Notes under the pieces: model-generated
The model's database searches: none
What the model was told of the DNA's origin: nothing
Seen by the model: the letters and a program-made list of their open reading frames with translations, nothing else
NCBI RefSeq assembly: GCF_040958095.1
Contig: NC_091237.1
Span: 15,539,036 to 15,603,035, forward strand
Reading direction: 5' to 3'
DNA length: 64,000 bases
DNA from: Procambarus clarkii
Lineage: Eukaryota > Arthropoda > Malacostraca > Decapoda > Cambaridae
In this document: piece after piece, positions 9,701 through 18,329 of the stretch
How the letters are laid out: each line of letters starts with the position of its first letter
How positions within the stretch are numbered: position 1 is the first letter of the stretch
Position numbers and translations under genes: made by a program

Positions 9701-12700
9701 TCAATGTAAGAAGTCTCCCTGTCACTCCTCCAGCATGTTCCAGTTTCCAGAACAGCTTCTTGTGGGACTCTTTATCAAGAGCCTTTTTTAGGTTCAGATA
9801 GATACAGTCTACCCACCCACCCACCTCTTTCCTGTAGTATATCTTTGGCTCTATCATAAAAACTAAGTAGATTTGTTACACAGGATTTTCCTGTACACAG
9901 GATTTTCCTGTTCGAAAACCATACTGTCTGTAAGTTATTATGACATTACTCTGTGGGTGTTCATCCCATTTTGCTTAACTATTTTTTCTAGTATTTTGAC
10001 TACCACACTTGTTAATGACAGGTCTACAATTTAGAGGTTCATTCTGACTACCATTTTTATAAATTGGTACTATGTTTGCCTTTTTCCATATATCTGCTAA
10101 GATTCCTGTATACAAGGATGTCTCGAATATTAAATGGCGTGGAATGTTTAGCTCAGTTGCTCATTCTGGCAGCACCCAAGGTGAAACTTCATCAGGTCCA
10201 ACCACTTTATTTCTTCCTATCCCCATGAGTAATTTTTCCACTTCGTCTTGAGATACCTCTATGTATTCTATAACGTGTTCTGGAATTGGTATTTGGTCCT
10301 GCTCTCTGAAATTCTCATTTTGTACAAACACACTTTGGAACTGTTTATTTAGCATTTCCCACATTTCATTTTCATTCTCAGTAGTCCTGTTCCCCGTTCT
10401 CAATCTCTGGATTTTATCCTTTACATGTAGTTTGTTTTTAATGAATTTATAGAAAAGGCCTGGATCTGAATTACATTTGTCTGCTATACCTTTCTCAAAG
10501 TTCCTGTGCGTGTTTGTGTGTGTGTATTCACCTAGTTGTGCTTGCGGGGCTTGAGTTCTGCTCTTTCGGCTCGCCTCTCAACTGTCAATCAACTGTTACT
10601 AACTACTAACAATTTTTTTTCCCCCCACACACAAACCCAGGAAGCAGGTGTGTGTGTGTGTGTGTGTGTGTGTACTCACCTAGTTGTGCTTGCGGGGGTT
10701 GATCTCTGGTTCTTTGGTCTTGTACTCTGTGTGTGTGTGTGTGTGTGTAAGAGAGAGTGTGTGTGTGTGAGAGAGAAGAGAAGAGAAAATCATTGTTAGC
10801 AACTTATGTCCGTCTGTCTTTTTTTTATACCTTTTACCTTTAGCAATAATTACTACGTATTAAAATTGACTTGCCTGTTTCTAAAGTAATCAAAGGCTTG
10901 TTTGAAGTAGACTTCATCCAATAGTGTCATTTTGAAATGCTTCTTGATATACTGGGCATAATCCCCTCTGCGGACATGGACAGTGATGAGTGTCACGTCC
11001 TTCCTTGTGTATGATGCATTCACGGTCTGTAGAGCTTTGTTGATGTTGTCCTCGGCCCGGTTCAACACCTCGTCCCTGAAAGTGAAGACCTGTCGCGCCT
11101 TGTCCCTATAAGCCATGATGAGGTGCTTGGGACAGGGGTGGTCGAACGCGTAGTACGAGTTCTTTAGTAGGGGCTTCACTGTTAAATTCTTCGTAGTATT
11201 CATTATCGTTTCCTTTGCGGCAGTGTATAGCATCCGGTAGATGTTATTGTAGGAAGTACTCTTAGTATGTCCAGTGAAGCACTTGGAGTCTTGGATGGGT
11301 AATGTGATGTTCCTAAAAGCCTGGCTAAGTTTTGCCTTCATATCCATTTTGATTGAAACCTGCAAGGATGTTCTTTATTTATTACTCGACCACAACGTGA
11401 AATTTTGCCAGTCACACACGCTGTTATGTATGAACAGGCTTTTAATCACTCATTAACAATTTTGTACATGGCCAAGTTAGAGTTAAATTATATTTTGCTA
11501 ATACTGTTAATGCTGCAATAAGTACATAGCTATGTGTTCTAACAGCTTGTGACCAACTGAATGCTCAGAGGATTATTGATCAACTGATTGACTGTCGTAC
11601 CTGATGCATTCCTTTCTTTATATCTGACTGACCACAAGAGTAACTGAATGACTCGCCCAGACGCCGTAGACATGGTGGAAGACTTTGAATGGCTGGATGA
11701 CTTACCCTGATGCCGTAGATATGACGGAGCAGGAAGAGGCTGACGTATTGGCACATATTGTTTCCCAGTCGTCCCCCGCTGTGCACTACGACATGTGGTG
11801 CCCCACACTCTGTAACATAGACATCATGAATTTGGTGCCCAACACTGCAGCAGGGACAGTGTGAATGAGGCATCCCAACACTGCAGCAGGGACAGTGTGA
11901 ATGAGGCATCCCAACACTGCAGCAGGGACAGTGTGAATGAGGCATCCCAACACTGCAGCAGGGACAGTGTGAATGAGGCATCCCAACACTGCAGCAGGGA
12001 CAGTGTGAATGAGGCATCCCAACACTGCAGCAGGGACAGTGTGAATGAGGCATCCCAACACTGCAGCAGGGACAGTGTGAATGAGGCATCCCAACACTGC
12101 AGCAGGGACAGTGTGAATGAGGCATCCCAACACTGCAGCAGGGACAGTGTGAATGAGGCATCCCAACACTGCAGCAGGGACAGTGTGAATGAGGTATCCC
12201 AACACTGCAGCAGGGACAGTGTGAATGAGGCATCCCAACACTGCAGTAGGGACAGTGTGAATGAGGCATCCCAACACTGCAGCAGGGACAGTGTGAATGA
12301 GGCATCCCAACACTGCAGCAGGGACAGTGTGAATGAGGCATCCCAACACTGCAGCAGGGACAGTGTGAATGAGGCATCCCAACACTGCAGCAGGGACAGT
12401 GTGAATGAGGCATCCCACACTGCAGCAGGGACAGTGTGAATGAGGCATCCCAACACTGCAGCAGGGACAGTGTGAATGAGGCATCCCAACACTGCAGCAG
12501 GGACAGTGTGAATGAGGCATCCCAACACTGCAGCAGGGACAGTGTGAATGAAGTGTCCCACTCTGTAACAAGAACAAAATGACTGAGGTATACCTGGAGT
12601 ATACCCGAAGTAGGTTCTGGGAGTTCTACTCCCCAAGCCTGGCCTGGGTCCAGGCTTCACTTCTGATGGCTTCATCAAGAAGGCTGCTACTTAGCGCAGC

Positions 12701-15549
12701 CCGCAGGCCCACACAACCATTATAGCTCAGTTATCAATAACTTCAGGCCAAATGATATAAGATACTTTGAGCTCTGTAACTACTTCATCGACTCGCGAAT
12801 ATTGGAAGATATTCTTGTACTCTGCCAGAGTTCGCTAGTGTAGGCTAGAGAACATTATTTGCATATCATGTTCTCCCGATTCCATGTATGACTAACCAAC
12901 CTGTGAGATGGGGGATATTAGATAGACTCGTCTAATATCTGCACATCTGCGTCATTGCAAACAGTGAATTTAGAGCCACAATCTAACTAATGGCCTCGAC
13001 GGGGACAGGAAGCCAGCATCAAAGTCTTTCTATGCCTATATAATAAGTAAAATTAAAGCAAAGGACTCGGCAGGACCATTAAAAGATTAGACCAATTAAG
13101 TTATATTAGCCGATAAAAGGGCAGCCAAAATTCTGAACGAATACGTTACATCACTGTTCGCTCTAGAGAGAGTGGACATCATCCCAATACCTATACAAAT
13201 GTTTGAAGCAGGAGAAGGGATAGTCCCACTGCGTACCAATACAACCAGTTGATTAACAGTTGAGAGAGTTCAACCCCCCGCAAGTACAACTAGGTGAGGA
13301 CGGAATTCAATCAAAAGTCATAAAGGAACTAACACATGAACTATGTCTACAACTGAAACTCCTTTTCAGAAAGTCTGGCGACCAAGGGATAGTTACCTTA
13401 GATTGGAAAGATGTAAATATCACCCCCGTTAACAACAACAGAAAGCCAGAAAGAACTCTACAGAAAACTACTGTCCAATCAACTTGACCTCACATCTCTG
13501 CCAGCTCATGCAGAGGATCACAAGGAAGGGAATCTGTTCACCATCTCACTCTGAACAGTCTTGTAACATTCCATACTGTACATCCTCAGCAAGTTCATCC
13601 AACACATTGTTTTCAACATAATTAAACGTTAGTTTGCGTTGTAGCCAAGTGCTGCATAGTGCCCGAAATTTGCATTTGCCCGAAACGCTGTGCGTGTTAG
13701 TGGTTTTAGGTATGGTATGTACTAACAATAAATCCAACATTATGTTTGTAACTCATCTATGTATGTACTTTTACCTGAATAAACATTTCGATTTGAATTT
13801 TTTTTATAGTCGTAATGGTTTGGCGATTTCCTCTGGTAGTTCCCTTGCCTTATGTAGTTTACTTACTGATGAAGGCAATATTTAGTGAAAATTTTTATGG
13901 TGATGACAAGAAAGTGGTGAAGAGTAGTGAACGAGATGGATGGTAGTGAAGGGTAGGGAAGGTACCTGGTAGTACTTGGGCGGTGAAGATGATTACAGTC
14001 TTGAAGGTTGTGTGTGTAGTGTAGATGAGACCATCATCACCTGAGCATCGTCGGATACTTACTCTAGTATTATATAAATTACTGATCATGAATATATATA
14101 TCATGTTTTAAGACTAATGAATGCGTCTTTGGGGTCGACAGCCATTCGTCATAGCCCCAAGTTTAGCATAACGAGCATTTGGCTAATATTTATGACGACG
14201 GCTGCTCTAAAAGTTGGAATTGAAGTGCCATCAACACATGATCTCAAATTCAGGCATGTCAAACATACGGCCCGCGGGCCGTAAGCGGCCCTATGCAAGC
14301 GTACCTGCGGCCCGCACAAAGGGTACTGTAATTTGGTCATTTAACAGCCAAAATTGCAGTTTTTATAATTTGTCCAAAGAGCTGAAAACACTGCAAATAC
14401 GGAGTCTGTTCCTAGCTTTGCTAAGTATGACAGTCACCTGGAATTGTTGTCAGAGGAATTTCAGGAAAGATTGTGATTTCTCATCTTTTGAACACTACTG
14501 TAGAACTATTAGAAATGCAGTCGGATTCTACACTCAGAGCTACGAATCTTGAAGTAGGGATACCCTGCTTTACATACTTTACTGAGAAGTTCAAAAACTT
14601 CAGAAATTTTGCCACAAGGATTATGACAATGTTCGGTTCTACTTATTTGGGTGTGAACAGTTATTTTCCTTCATAAAATCAACAAAAACTCCTCAGAGAA
14701 CAAGGCTGACTGATCAACACTTGTCATTTCTGATCAAAGTGGCAACGCACGGACAGCAACAATTGTCATTAAAAAATTGTCATTTTGTCTAGCCTCAAGA
14801 CAAAACACTAATAATGATTGAATAGTCGTAAATATATGTTCATTTTGAACTGTTGTAATTTTTGTACAATGTATTTGTTGTTGTTGCATAGAAGTCAGCA
14901 TGTTGTTTACATTTTTGTTTATTAAACTACTTCATTACCTTGCATTCATAAATGTGGCTAGCCGCTAAACCATTTGTATGCACACTGTATGTTTCTAAGT
15001 TTAAGTAATAAAAATATTCTTCAATAATTTTTATTAAACGACTTCAATTAGTTGTGGTGTTTGACCCCTCATGACAACACAAATGTGACCCATATGACCC
15101 TCAGTTTGACATGCCGGAATTTCAAATGGTCTGAATAGCTCGATCCAATGAAGCTAGTTCTCATGTGCCTAGGTTCATCTTGCAGGTAAGAATGAGTGTC
15201 GCTGGAGGATAGCGTGCCCTGGGCAACACCGGCTTATATTGGGGTCAGAAACTGCACCCCAATGTTCGTTAAGCTAAACAGTGTAATTTGCTTTCCAGTT
15301 TATCATCCCCGACAAGGTGCTAGACACATTACCTCGTTGAGGGATAGTCTGAACGTGAAGCCTCTTCGCCAGCGGTAAACAGTTCATGTCTTGCTTTAGC
15401 GTCCGTTGACTTGCACCATTAAGGTCTCTCAGGCTAGAGAGGCCAGATGGTCCACGGCTTATGAAACGCAAGTTGTATATCACAATGAAGGCCAAAGGTG
15501 AGGTCAGGATCATGAATACAAATATTCTCTGTAGTTTCACTAGCACCAT
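6755..15549 (-). CDS. GT11 alpha-1,2-fucosyltransferase, complete, five exons
   Basis: This is a predicted Golgi type II membrane enzyme transferring fucose from GDP-fucose to galactose in alpha-1,2 linkage. Minus-strand exons are 15549-15333, 11809-11706, 11359-10875, 8467-8382 and 7008-6755 (stop). The lengths 217+104+485+86+254 total 1146 nt, giving 381 residues, and all split codons close. The start ATG has A at -3 and G at +4. Residues ~6-26 form a signal anchor (RIFVFMILTSPLAFIVIYNL). GGRLGNN (residues 84-90) is the N-terminal family block, HVRRGDY (235-241) is the GDP-fucose-binding hallmark, and FLIVSNDHPWC (exon 4) and ITSYGTFSF (exon 5) are the later blocks. Several N-glycosylation sequons are present. 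The exon 3 donor is AG|GCAAGT: the nearby GT (CAA|GTCAAT) would shift the frame to an early stop. Intron 1 holds a 36-bp minisatellite and a dead hAT element; intron 3 holds a LINE. The acceptor sugar cannot be read from the sequence. Confidence 0.92.
7606..7750 (+). repeat. SINE family 4 (copy b)
   Basis: In FUT intron 4, this shows CATGCAGGTCGGCATTCAAT, CCGTCCCATCCCAAATCC, a TAGTGTTAATGGCTTGGCAC block and a CCCTTGATAATTCCCTCCCTC end. The 5' tRNA-like part is shortened. It matches copies at 1722-1930 and 38652-38840. Confidence 0.75.
7980..8370. repeat. Decayed ~34-bp tandem repeat beside FUT exon 4 donor
   Basis: Successive segments repeat the theme GACACAGTGATT..CACCAACAGCAGTGCCCTG (for example 8050-8085, 8085-8118, 8226-8262 and 8262-8300), with drift in length and sequence. 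In gene sense the array starts within the first tens of bases of intron 4, downstream of the donor at 8381. Units are too diverged to count exactly; roughly eight to ten. Confidence 0.5.
8690..10520 (-). mobile_element. Degenerate Jockey/CR1-like non-LTR retrotransposon
   Basis: On the minus strand, disabled reading frames follow the order of a LINE reverse transcriptase. A segment ending NKVVGPDEVSPWVLPE (10403-10161) precedes a DCIYLNLKKALDKESHKKL block (~9800). Next are VPQGSVLAPVMFIVYINDLP and FANDAKILG (9682-9422), a decayed form of the catalytic FADD box, then a C-terminal block LFITFVRPELEYAAVVWCPN (near 9170). An end reading like KPYMTKRVLGRRDIKS lies near 8740. Multiple frameshifts and stops show it is dead. 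It occupies FUT intron 3 in the same orientation as the gene. Shorter 3' fragments of the same family lie at 34660-34940 and 58903-59040. Confidence 0.8.
10534..10790. repeat. Dispersed-repeat fragments and GT/GA microsatellites
   Basis: CACCTAGTTGTGCTTGCGGG occurs twice (10530-10549 and 10678-10697), each next to (GT)n tracts at 10651-10672 and 10726-10748, with a GA-rich tail to 10790. The repeated block is followed in the first copy by CTCGCCTCTCAACTGTCAATC, which looks like the 3' end of an antisense retroelement. It lies in FUT intron 3, just downstream of the GC donor in gene sense. Confidence 0.55.
11838..12556. repeat. 36-bp minisatellite, 20 units, in FUT intron 1
   Basis: The unit begins CCCAACACTGCAGCAGGGAC on the plus strand and recurs every 36 bp from 11838. 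One 35-bp unit starts at 12414, and the array ends at 12556. Only a few units differ by single bases (near 12194 and 12246), so the expansion looks recent. The array stops about 28 bp upstream of the FUT exon 2 acceptor. In gene sense each unit contains CCTCATTCAC, then ACTGTCCCTGCTGCAG, an arrangement like branch point, pyrimidine tract and CAG. Because 36 is divisible by 3 and most frames lack stops, the array produces long spurious reading frames on both strands. Confidence 0.95.
12585..12720 (-). repeat. 3'-end fragment of a CR1/L2-like LINE family
   Basis: GTTCTGGGAGTTCTACTCCC, then AAGCCTGGCCTGGGTCCAGG, is the reverse complement of the end of the element at 51685-51945 (CCTCGGGCTGGGCTTGGGGA..GAACTCCCAGAACCCC). 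A similar fragment lies at 30008-30110. It lies in FUT intron 1. Confidence 0.6.
12970..13805 (+). mobile_element. Degenerate LINE fragment and LINE-like 3' tail
   Basis: Frames between 12990 and 13500 read as LINE reverse-transcriptase fragments: DGDRKPASKSFYAYISKIKA, then AKILNEYVTSLFA, then LLFRKSGDQGIVTLDWKDVN. All are broken by stops. The following DNA contains GCCCGAAACGCTGTGCGTGT at 13678-13697 and ends with an ACCTGAATAAACATTTCGAT block near 13790, which looks like a LINE 3' terminus. It lies in FUT intron 1. Confidence 0.65.
14251..15117 (+). mobile_element. Dead hAT-family DNA transposon
   Basis: The 5' end CAGGCATGTCAAAC (14251-14264) is mirrored by the 3' end GTTTGACATGCCGG (15104-15117), 13 of 14 bases matching as terminal inverted repeats. 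Internal frames read as a transposase C-terminal region: HTTVELLEMQSDSTL, KFKNFRNFATRIMTMFGSTY, then RTRLTDQHLSFLIKVAT, with frameshifts between. This matches the hAT dimerisation region seen in SCAND3/GTF2IRD2-like proteins. No convincing 8-bp target duplication is seen. A 5'-end-only relative lies at 45320-45400. It lies in FUT intron 1. Confidence 0.75.
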
Positions 15550-15639
15550 CGTTAAAAAATGAGTAGCAACTTAATGGTAGCAACACGTATAGGAAGGGGT
15601 GTGGGGGCAGGGGCAGATGCAATGGGAGGGGGGGGGGTG

Positions 15640-15870
15640 GTTAGTCGTAAGAAGTCAAATGTAGTGATGATTGGACGTAAGGGTGTCAGCCGTAATTAAG
15701 GGTTTCGTGTGTAATGGGCTTAGACGTATGAGGAGTAAAACGTGAAGGTCAGGCATAAGAGATCAGACGTAAGGTAGGTAGGACATGAAGACGGAGGGGG
15801 TCAGACGTGAAGATGTGTGTGTGGTGGGACTGTTGGCGTGGAAGAGACAATGAACCTGGGTAGAGACGTG
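15640..15870. repeat. Irregular cluster of GACGTAAG-like motifs upstream of FUT start
   Basis: Variants of the octamer (GTCGTAAG, GACGTAAG, GACGTATG, AACGTGAAG, GACGTGAAG, GACGTGAG) recur about every 15-25 bp over 200 bp, starting about 90 bp upstream of the FUT ATG. It may be a decayed tandem repeat or a clustered regulatory motif. The stretch 15870-16200 shows no gene. Confidence 0.35.
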
Positions 15871-16399
15871 AGAGACGGCCGGAGGCCTACAGCTGCTGGA
15901 GAAGGTACAGCATCTCTGGCTTACAGTACTACACTGCCCTAGAGGTCTTATGGTTGTTATGCTGTGGAAGTCTAGTGGCGAGTACAATGAGTTAGAAATC
16001 TTATGAGTGATCACTGTGGTAGAGACAGTGGTGGAGGTGTGGTGCTATGGTACACCTAACCCTGCCGCCACGAGGCTTAGGGACAGACTGCCCTGCTTGC
16101 TGGCCACACCACCTGTGTTAGTGTGGCCAACCACAGGTGTCACGAGACCACTAATTATATGATAAATAGCGAATTATTATTACACTGATTAGTGCGCTAG
16201 TGCATGTTCACACTTTATTTATGGTCTAACGCCTAGAAGCGTTTTGCAAGACACTTCTTACATTTTCAAAGACAATTTTACATATTCCGTTTTATGCTTA
16301 TATTAGATTTTTGGGTGAGGTGATAGGACACAAATGTTTTTGGGTGAGGTGACAGGACACAAATCAATGTGTACATTTTCTCTTCTTGCCTCTGTATTG

Positions 16400-17640
16400 G
16401 TTCAGGGTCTTGAAGTCGGTAGAATGTAATTATGTGTTAATTGGCTGTTGATTGCTGGTGTTGACTTTTTGATGTGTAGGACCTCGCTGATGTCGAGTCT
16501 CCTGTTGTCGTTGTATCTATCGATGATTTTTGTGTTGCTTGTTAAGTTTTCTCTGGTGATGGTCTGGTTGTGTGTGGAGATTATATATTCCTTGATGGAG
16601 CCCTGTTGTTTGTGCATTGTTAATCGCCTAGAAAGAGACGTTGTTGTCTTGTGTATATACTGAGATCTTCAAGGCACTACCGGCTCACCATAACCCGTGT
16701 TACTTGGAACTTTTTATTCCAGGTAGCGAATCTTTAACAACAACAACAACTGAGATCTTTGGGGTTGACAATCCCCAAGTGGGCACGAGAAGGCATAGAC
16801 GACGTTGGTTTGTTTCAAGGCGTTCTGTTTGGTGTCTGGAGAGTTCTTCATGAGTAGGTTGGCCGTTTTTTGTTTTTGTAGTAAATTGTCAATTGTATCT
16901 TCTGATTTTTGTCTGCGGGCATAACGTTCCTATTAATAATATCTTTCAGCACACTTTCCTCCGTTTTATGAGCCGTCGAAAAGAAGTTCCTGTAAAACAA
17001 TCTAATAGAAGGTACAAGTGTTGTGTTAGTTGACTCTTCAGAGGTTGCATGGCGTTTCACCTATCTTTTAATAACGTCTTCAACATAACCGTTAGAGAAG
17101 CCATTGTTGACCTGCCTTACTCTACAGAGTTCTTCGTCGACCTGCTTCCAGCCAGAGCTGTGAGTGAGAGCCCGGTCGATGTAAGCATTGACAACACTCC
17201 TCTTGTACCTGTCTGGGCAGTCACTATTGGCATTAGGGCACATTCCTATGTTCGTTTCCTTAGTGTAGACTGCAATGTGGAAGCCACCCTTCCTTTACAT
17301 AACTGTTACATCTAGAAAGGGCAGCTTCCCATCTCTCTCCATCTCGTAAGTGAAACTTAACACCGAATTTTGCTCGAATGCCTCCTTCAGCTGCTGTAAA
17401 CGTTTGACATCAGGTACCTGCATAAAAATGTCGTCAGCGTACCTGCAGTATATGGCGGGTTTCAAGTCCATGTCAGCTAAGACCCTCTGCTCTATGGTAC
17501 CCATGTAGAGGTTTTCGCAAACAGGACACATAGGGGAGAACCCATGGCGACCCCATCTACTTGCTTATACATGTGCCCATCGGGACTCAAGAAGGGTGCC
17601 TCTTTAGTGCAGGCTTGGAGTAACTTCCTCTAATCCTCTA
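16400..17640 (-). mobile_element. Penelope-like retroelement: reverse transcriptase plus GIY-YIG remnant, degenerate
   Basis: On the minus strand the frames give KQVDGVAMGSPLC (near 17555), NLYMGTIEQRVLADMDLKPA and IYCRYADDIFMQVPDVKRL (17531-17295), then KLPFLDVTVM. These are the RT core of Penelope-like elements with the catalytic YADD box. Further on are SDCPDRYKRSVVNAYIDRAL (near 17200), RHATSEESTNTTLVPSIRLF (near 17050) and YIHKTTTSLSRRLTMHKQQG (near 16640). The last is the GIY-YIG endonuclease N-terminus, with YIG changed to YIH. Frameshifts occur near 17540, 17315 and 17070. The endonuclease part is interrupted by a 79-bp insertion at 16670-16748. A 28-bp direct repeat (TTTTTGGGTGAGGTGA-AGGACACAAAT) lies beyond the 3' end near 16308-16364. 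It lies upstream of FUT. Confidence 0.8.
16670..16748 (-). mobile_element. 79-bp two-hairpin short retroposon with 11-bp target duplication
   Basis: The insertion is flanked by ACTGAGATCTT at 16659-16669 and again at 16749-16759. Read on the minus strand it begins with (GTT)n, then GATTCGCTACCTGGAATAAA, AAGTTCCAAGTAACACGGGT and TATGGTGAGCCGGTAGTG. It matches the element at 24803-24883. It sits inside the Penelope-like endonuclease frame, so it is younger than that element. Confidence 0.8.
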
Positions 17641-17932
17641 ATCTGAGGAATTCAATTAGGTCTTATTAGAGTGAGGATAATGCTGGTATTCACTGTCACA
17701 CAGGACAGAGGATCATACACAAGACAATAGGTCTAAACTGTAGGCTGAAGCACATATATATCATGGTTACAATCAATGTTTTAATGTACGAATATGTAAA
17801 TCCAACTTTCTATTGTGTACTGCCACACAAGGGCAGGGATGGGTTCGTAAAAGATGCAACTTAAAAATATATATATAAAATGGACAAGCAAATTTTAGAT
17901 AATTTTTTAGGATGTCGTCCAGTACACCAAAT

Positions 17933-18322
17933 TCAATTAAATATTTTATACATAGGCCAGGATGGTACATCCTGGTACAATAGGCCAGGTGGTCTAAAAT
18001 ATTTTACGGCTTCACATTCAACAATATAGTAATCTAGTGAATGCAATAAAGGTTTATCACAGAGTTTACAAGCTGAATATTCTGGTAGTGGCTCAGCCTC
18101 ACTAACCTGCCAGATGTGCCTATAGCCAAGGCGAATTACCGCAATGACTACATCACATTGCCTAGTCCGGTTACTGTGCTGACCATACAAATACCAATTA
18201 TTACAAAAGTTGTCATAGCTTTTAATACTACAGCTGTCAGGTCTCTGGGTATTTCTTAGTTCTTCTATATCGAGACTTGTGGTGATACGAGGCGGGGTGG
18301 GGCGGAATGCCCAGTGACGCAC
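17933..18322 (-). mobile_element. C-terminal fragment of a LINE polyprotein
   Basis: An open frame contains VVIAVIRLGYRHIW, CKLCDKPLLHSLDYYIVEC and EAVKYFRPPGL. This is the RLRLGY...C-x2-C...H...C knuckle found at the end of many arthropod LINE proteins. No reverse transcriptase precedes it, so it is a 5'-truncated remnant. Confidence 0.65.
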
Positions 18323-18329
18323 CTGGGAA

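Noticed and set aside
10853-10872. GT donor CAA|GTCAAT for FUT exon 3
   Set aside because: It would join exon 4 out of frame and reach a stop within about ten codons. The overlapping GC donor closes the frame on a recognised GT11 block.
11838-12556. CRISPR-like appearance of the 36-bp direct repeats
   Set aside because: The units are contiguous with no unique spacers, and the context is an intron of an animal gene.
11580-12678. Long open frames (190-285 codons) on both strands over the 36-bp array
   Set aside because: They are produced by a repeat length divisible by three with stop-free frames. Only the GRLGNN part at 11809-11706 is supported as coding.
14243-15125. 8-bp target-site duplication for the hAT element
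   Set aside because: CTCAAATT on the left and AATTTCAA on the right are not direct copies.
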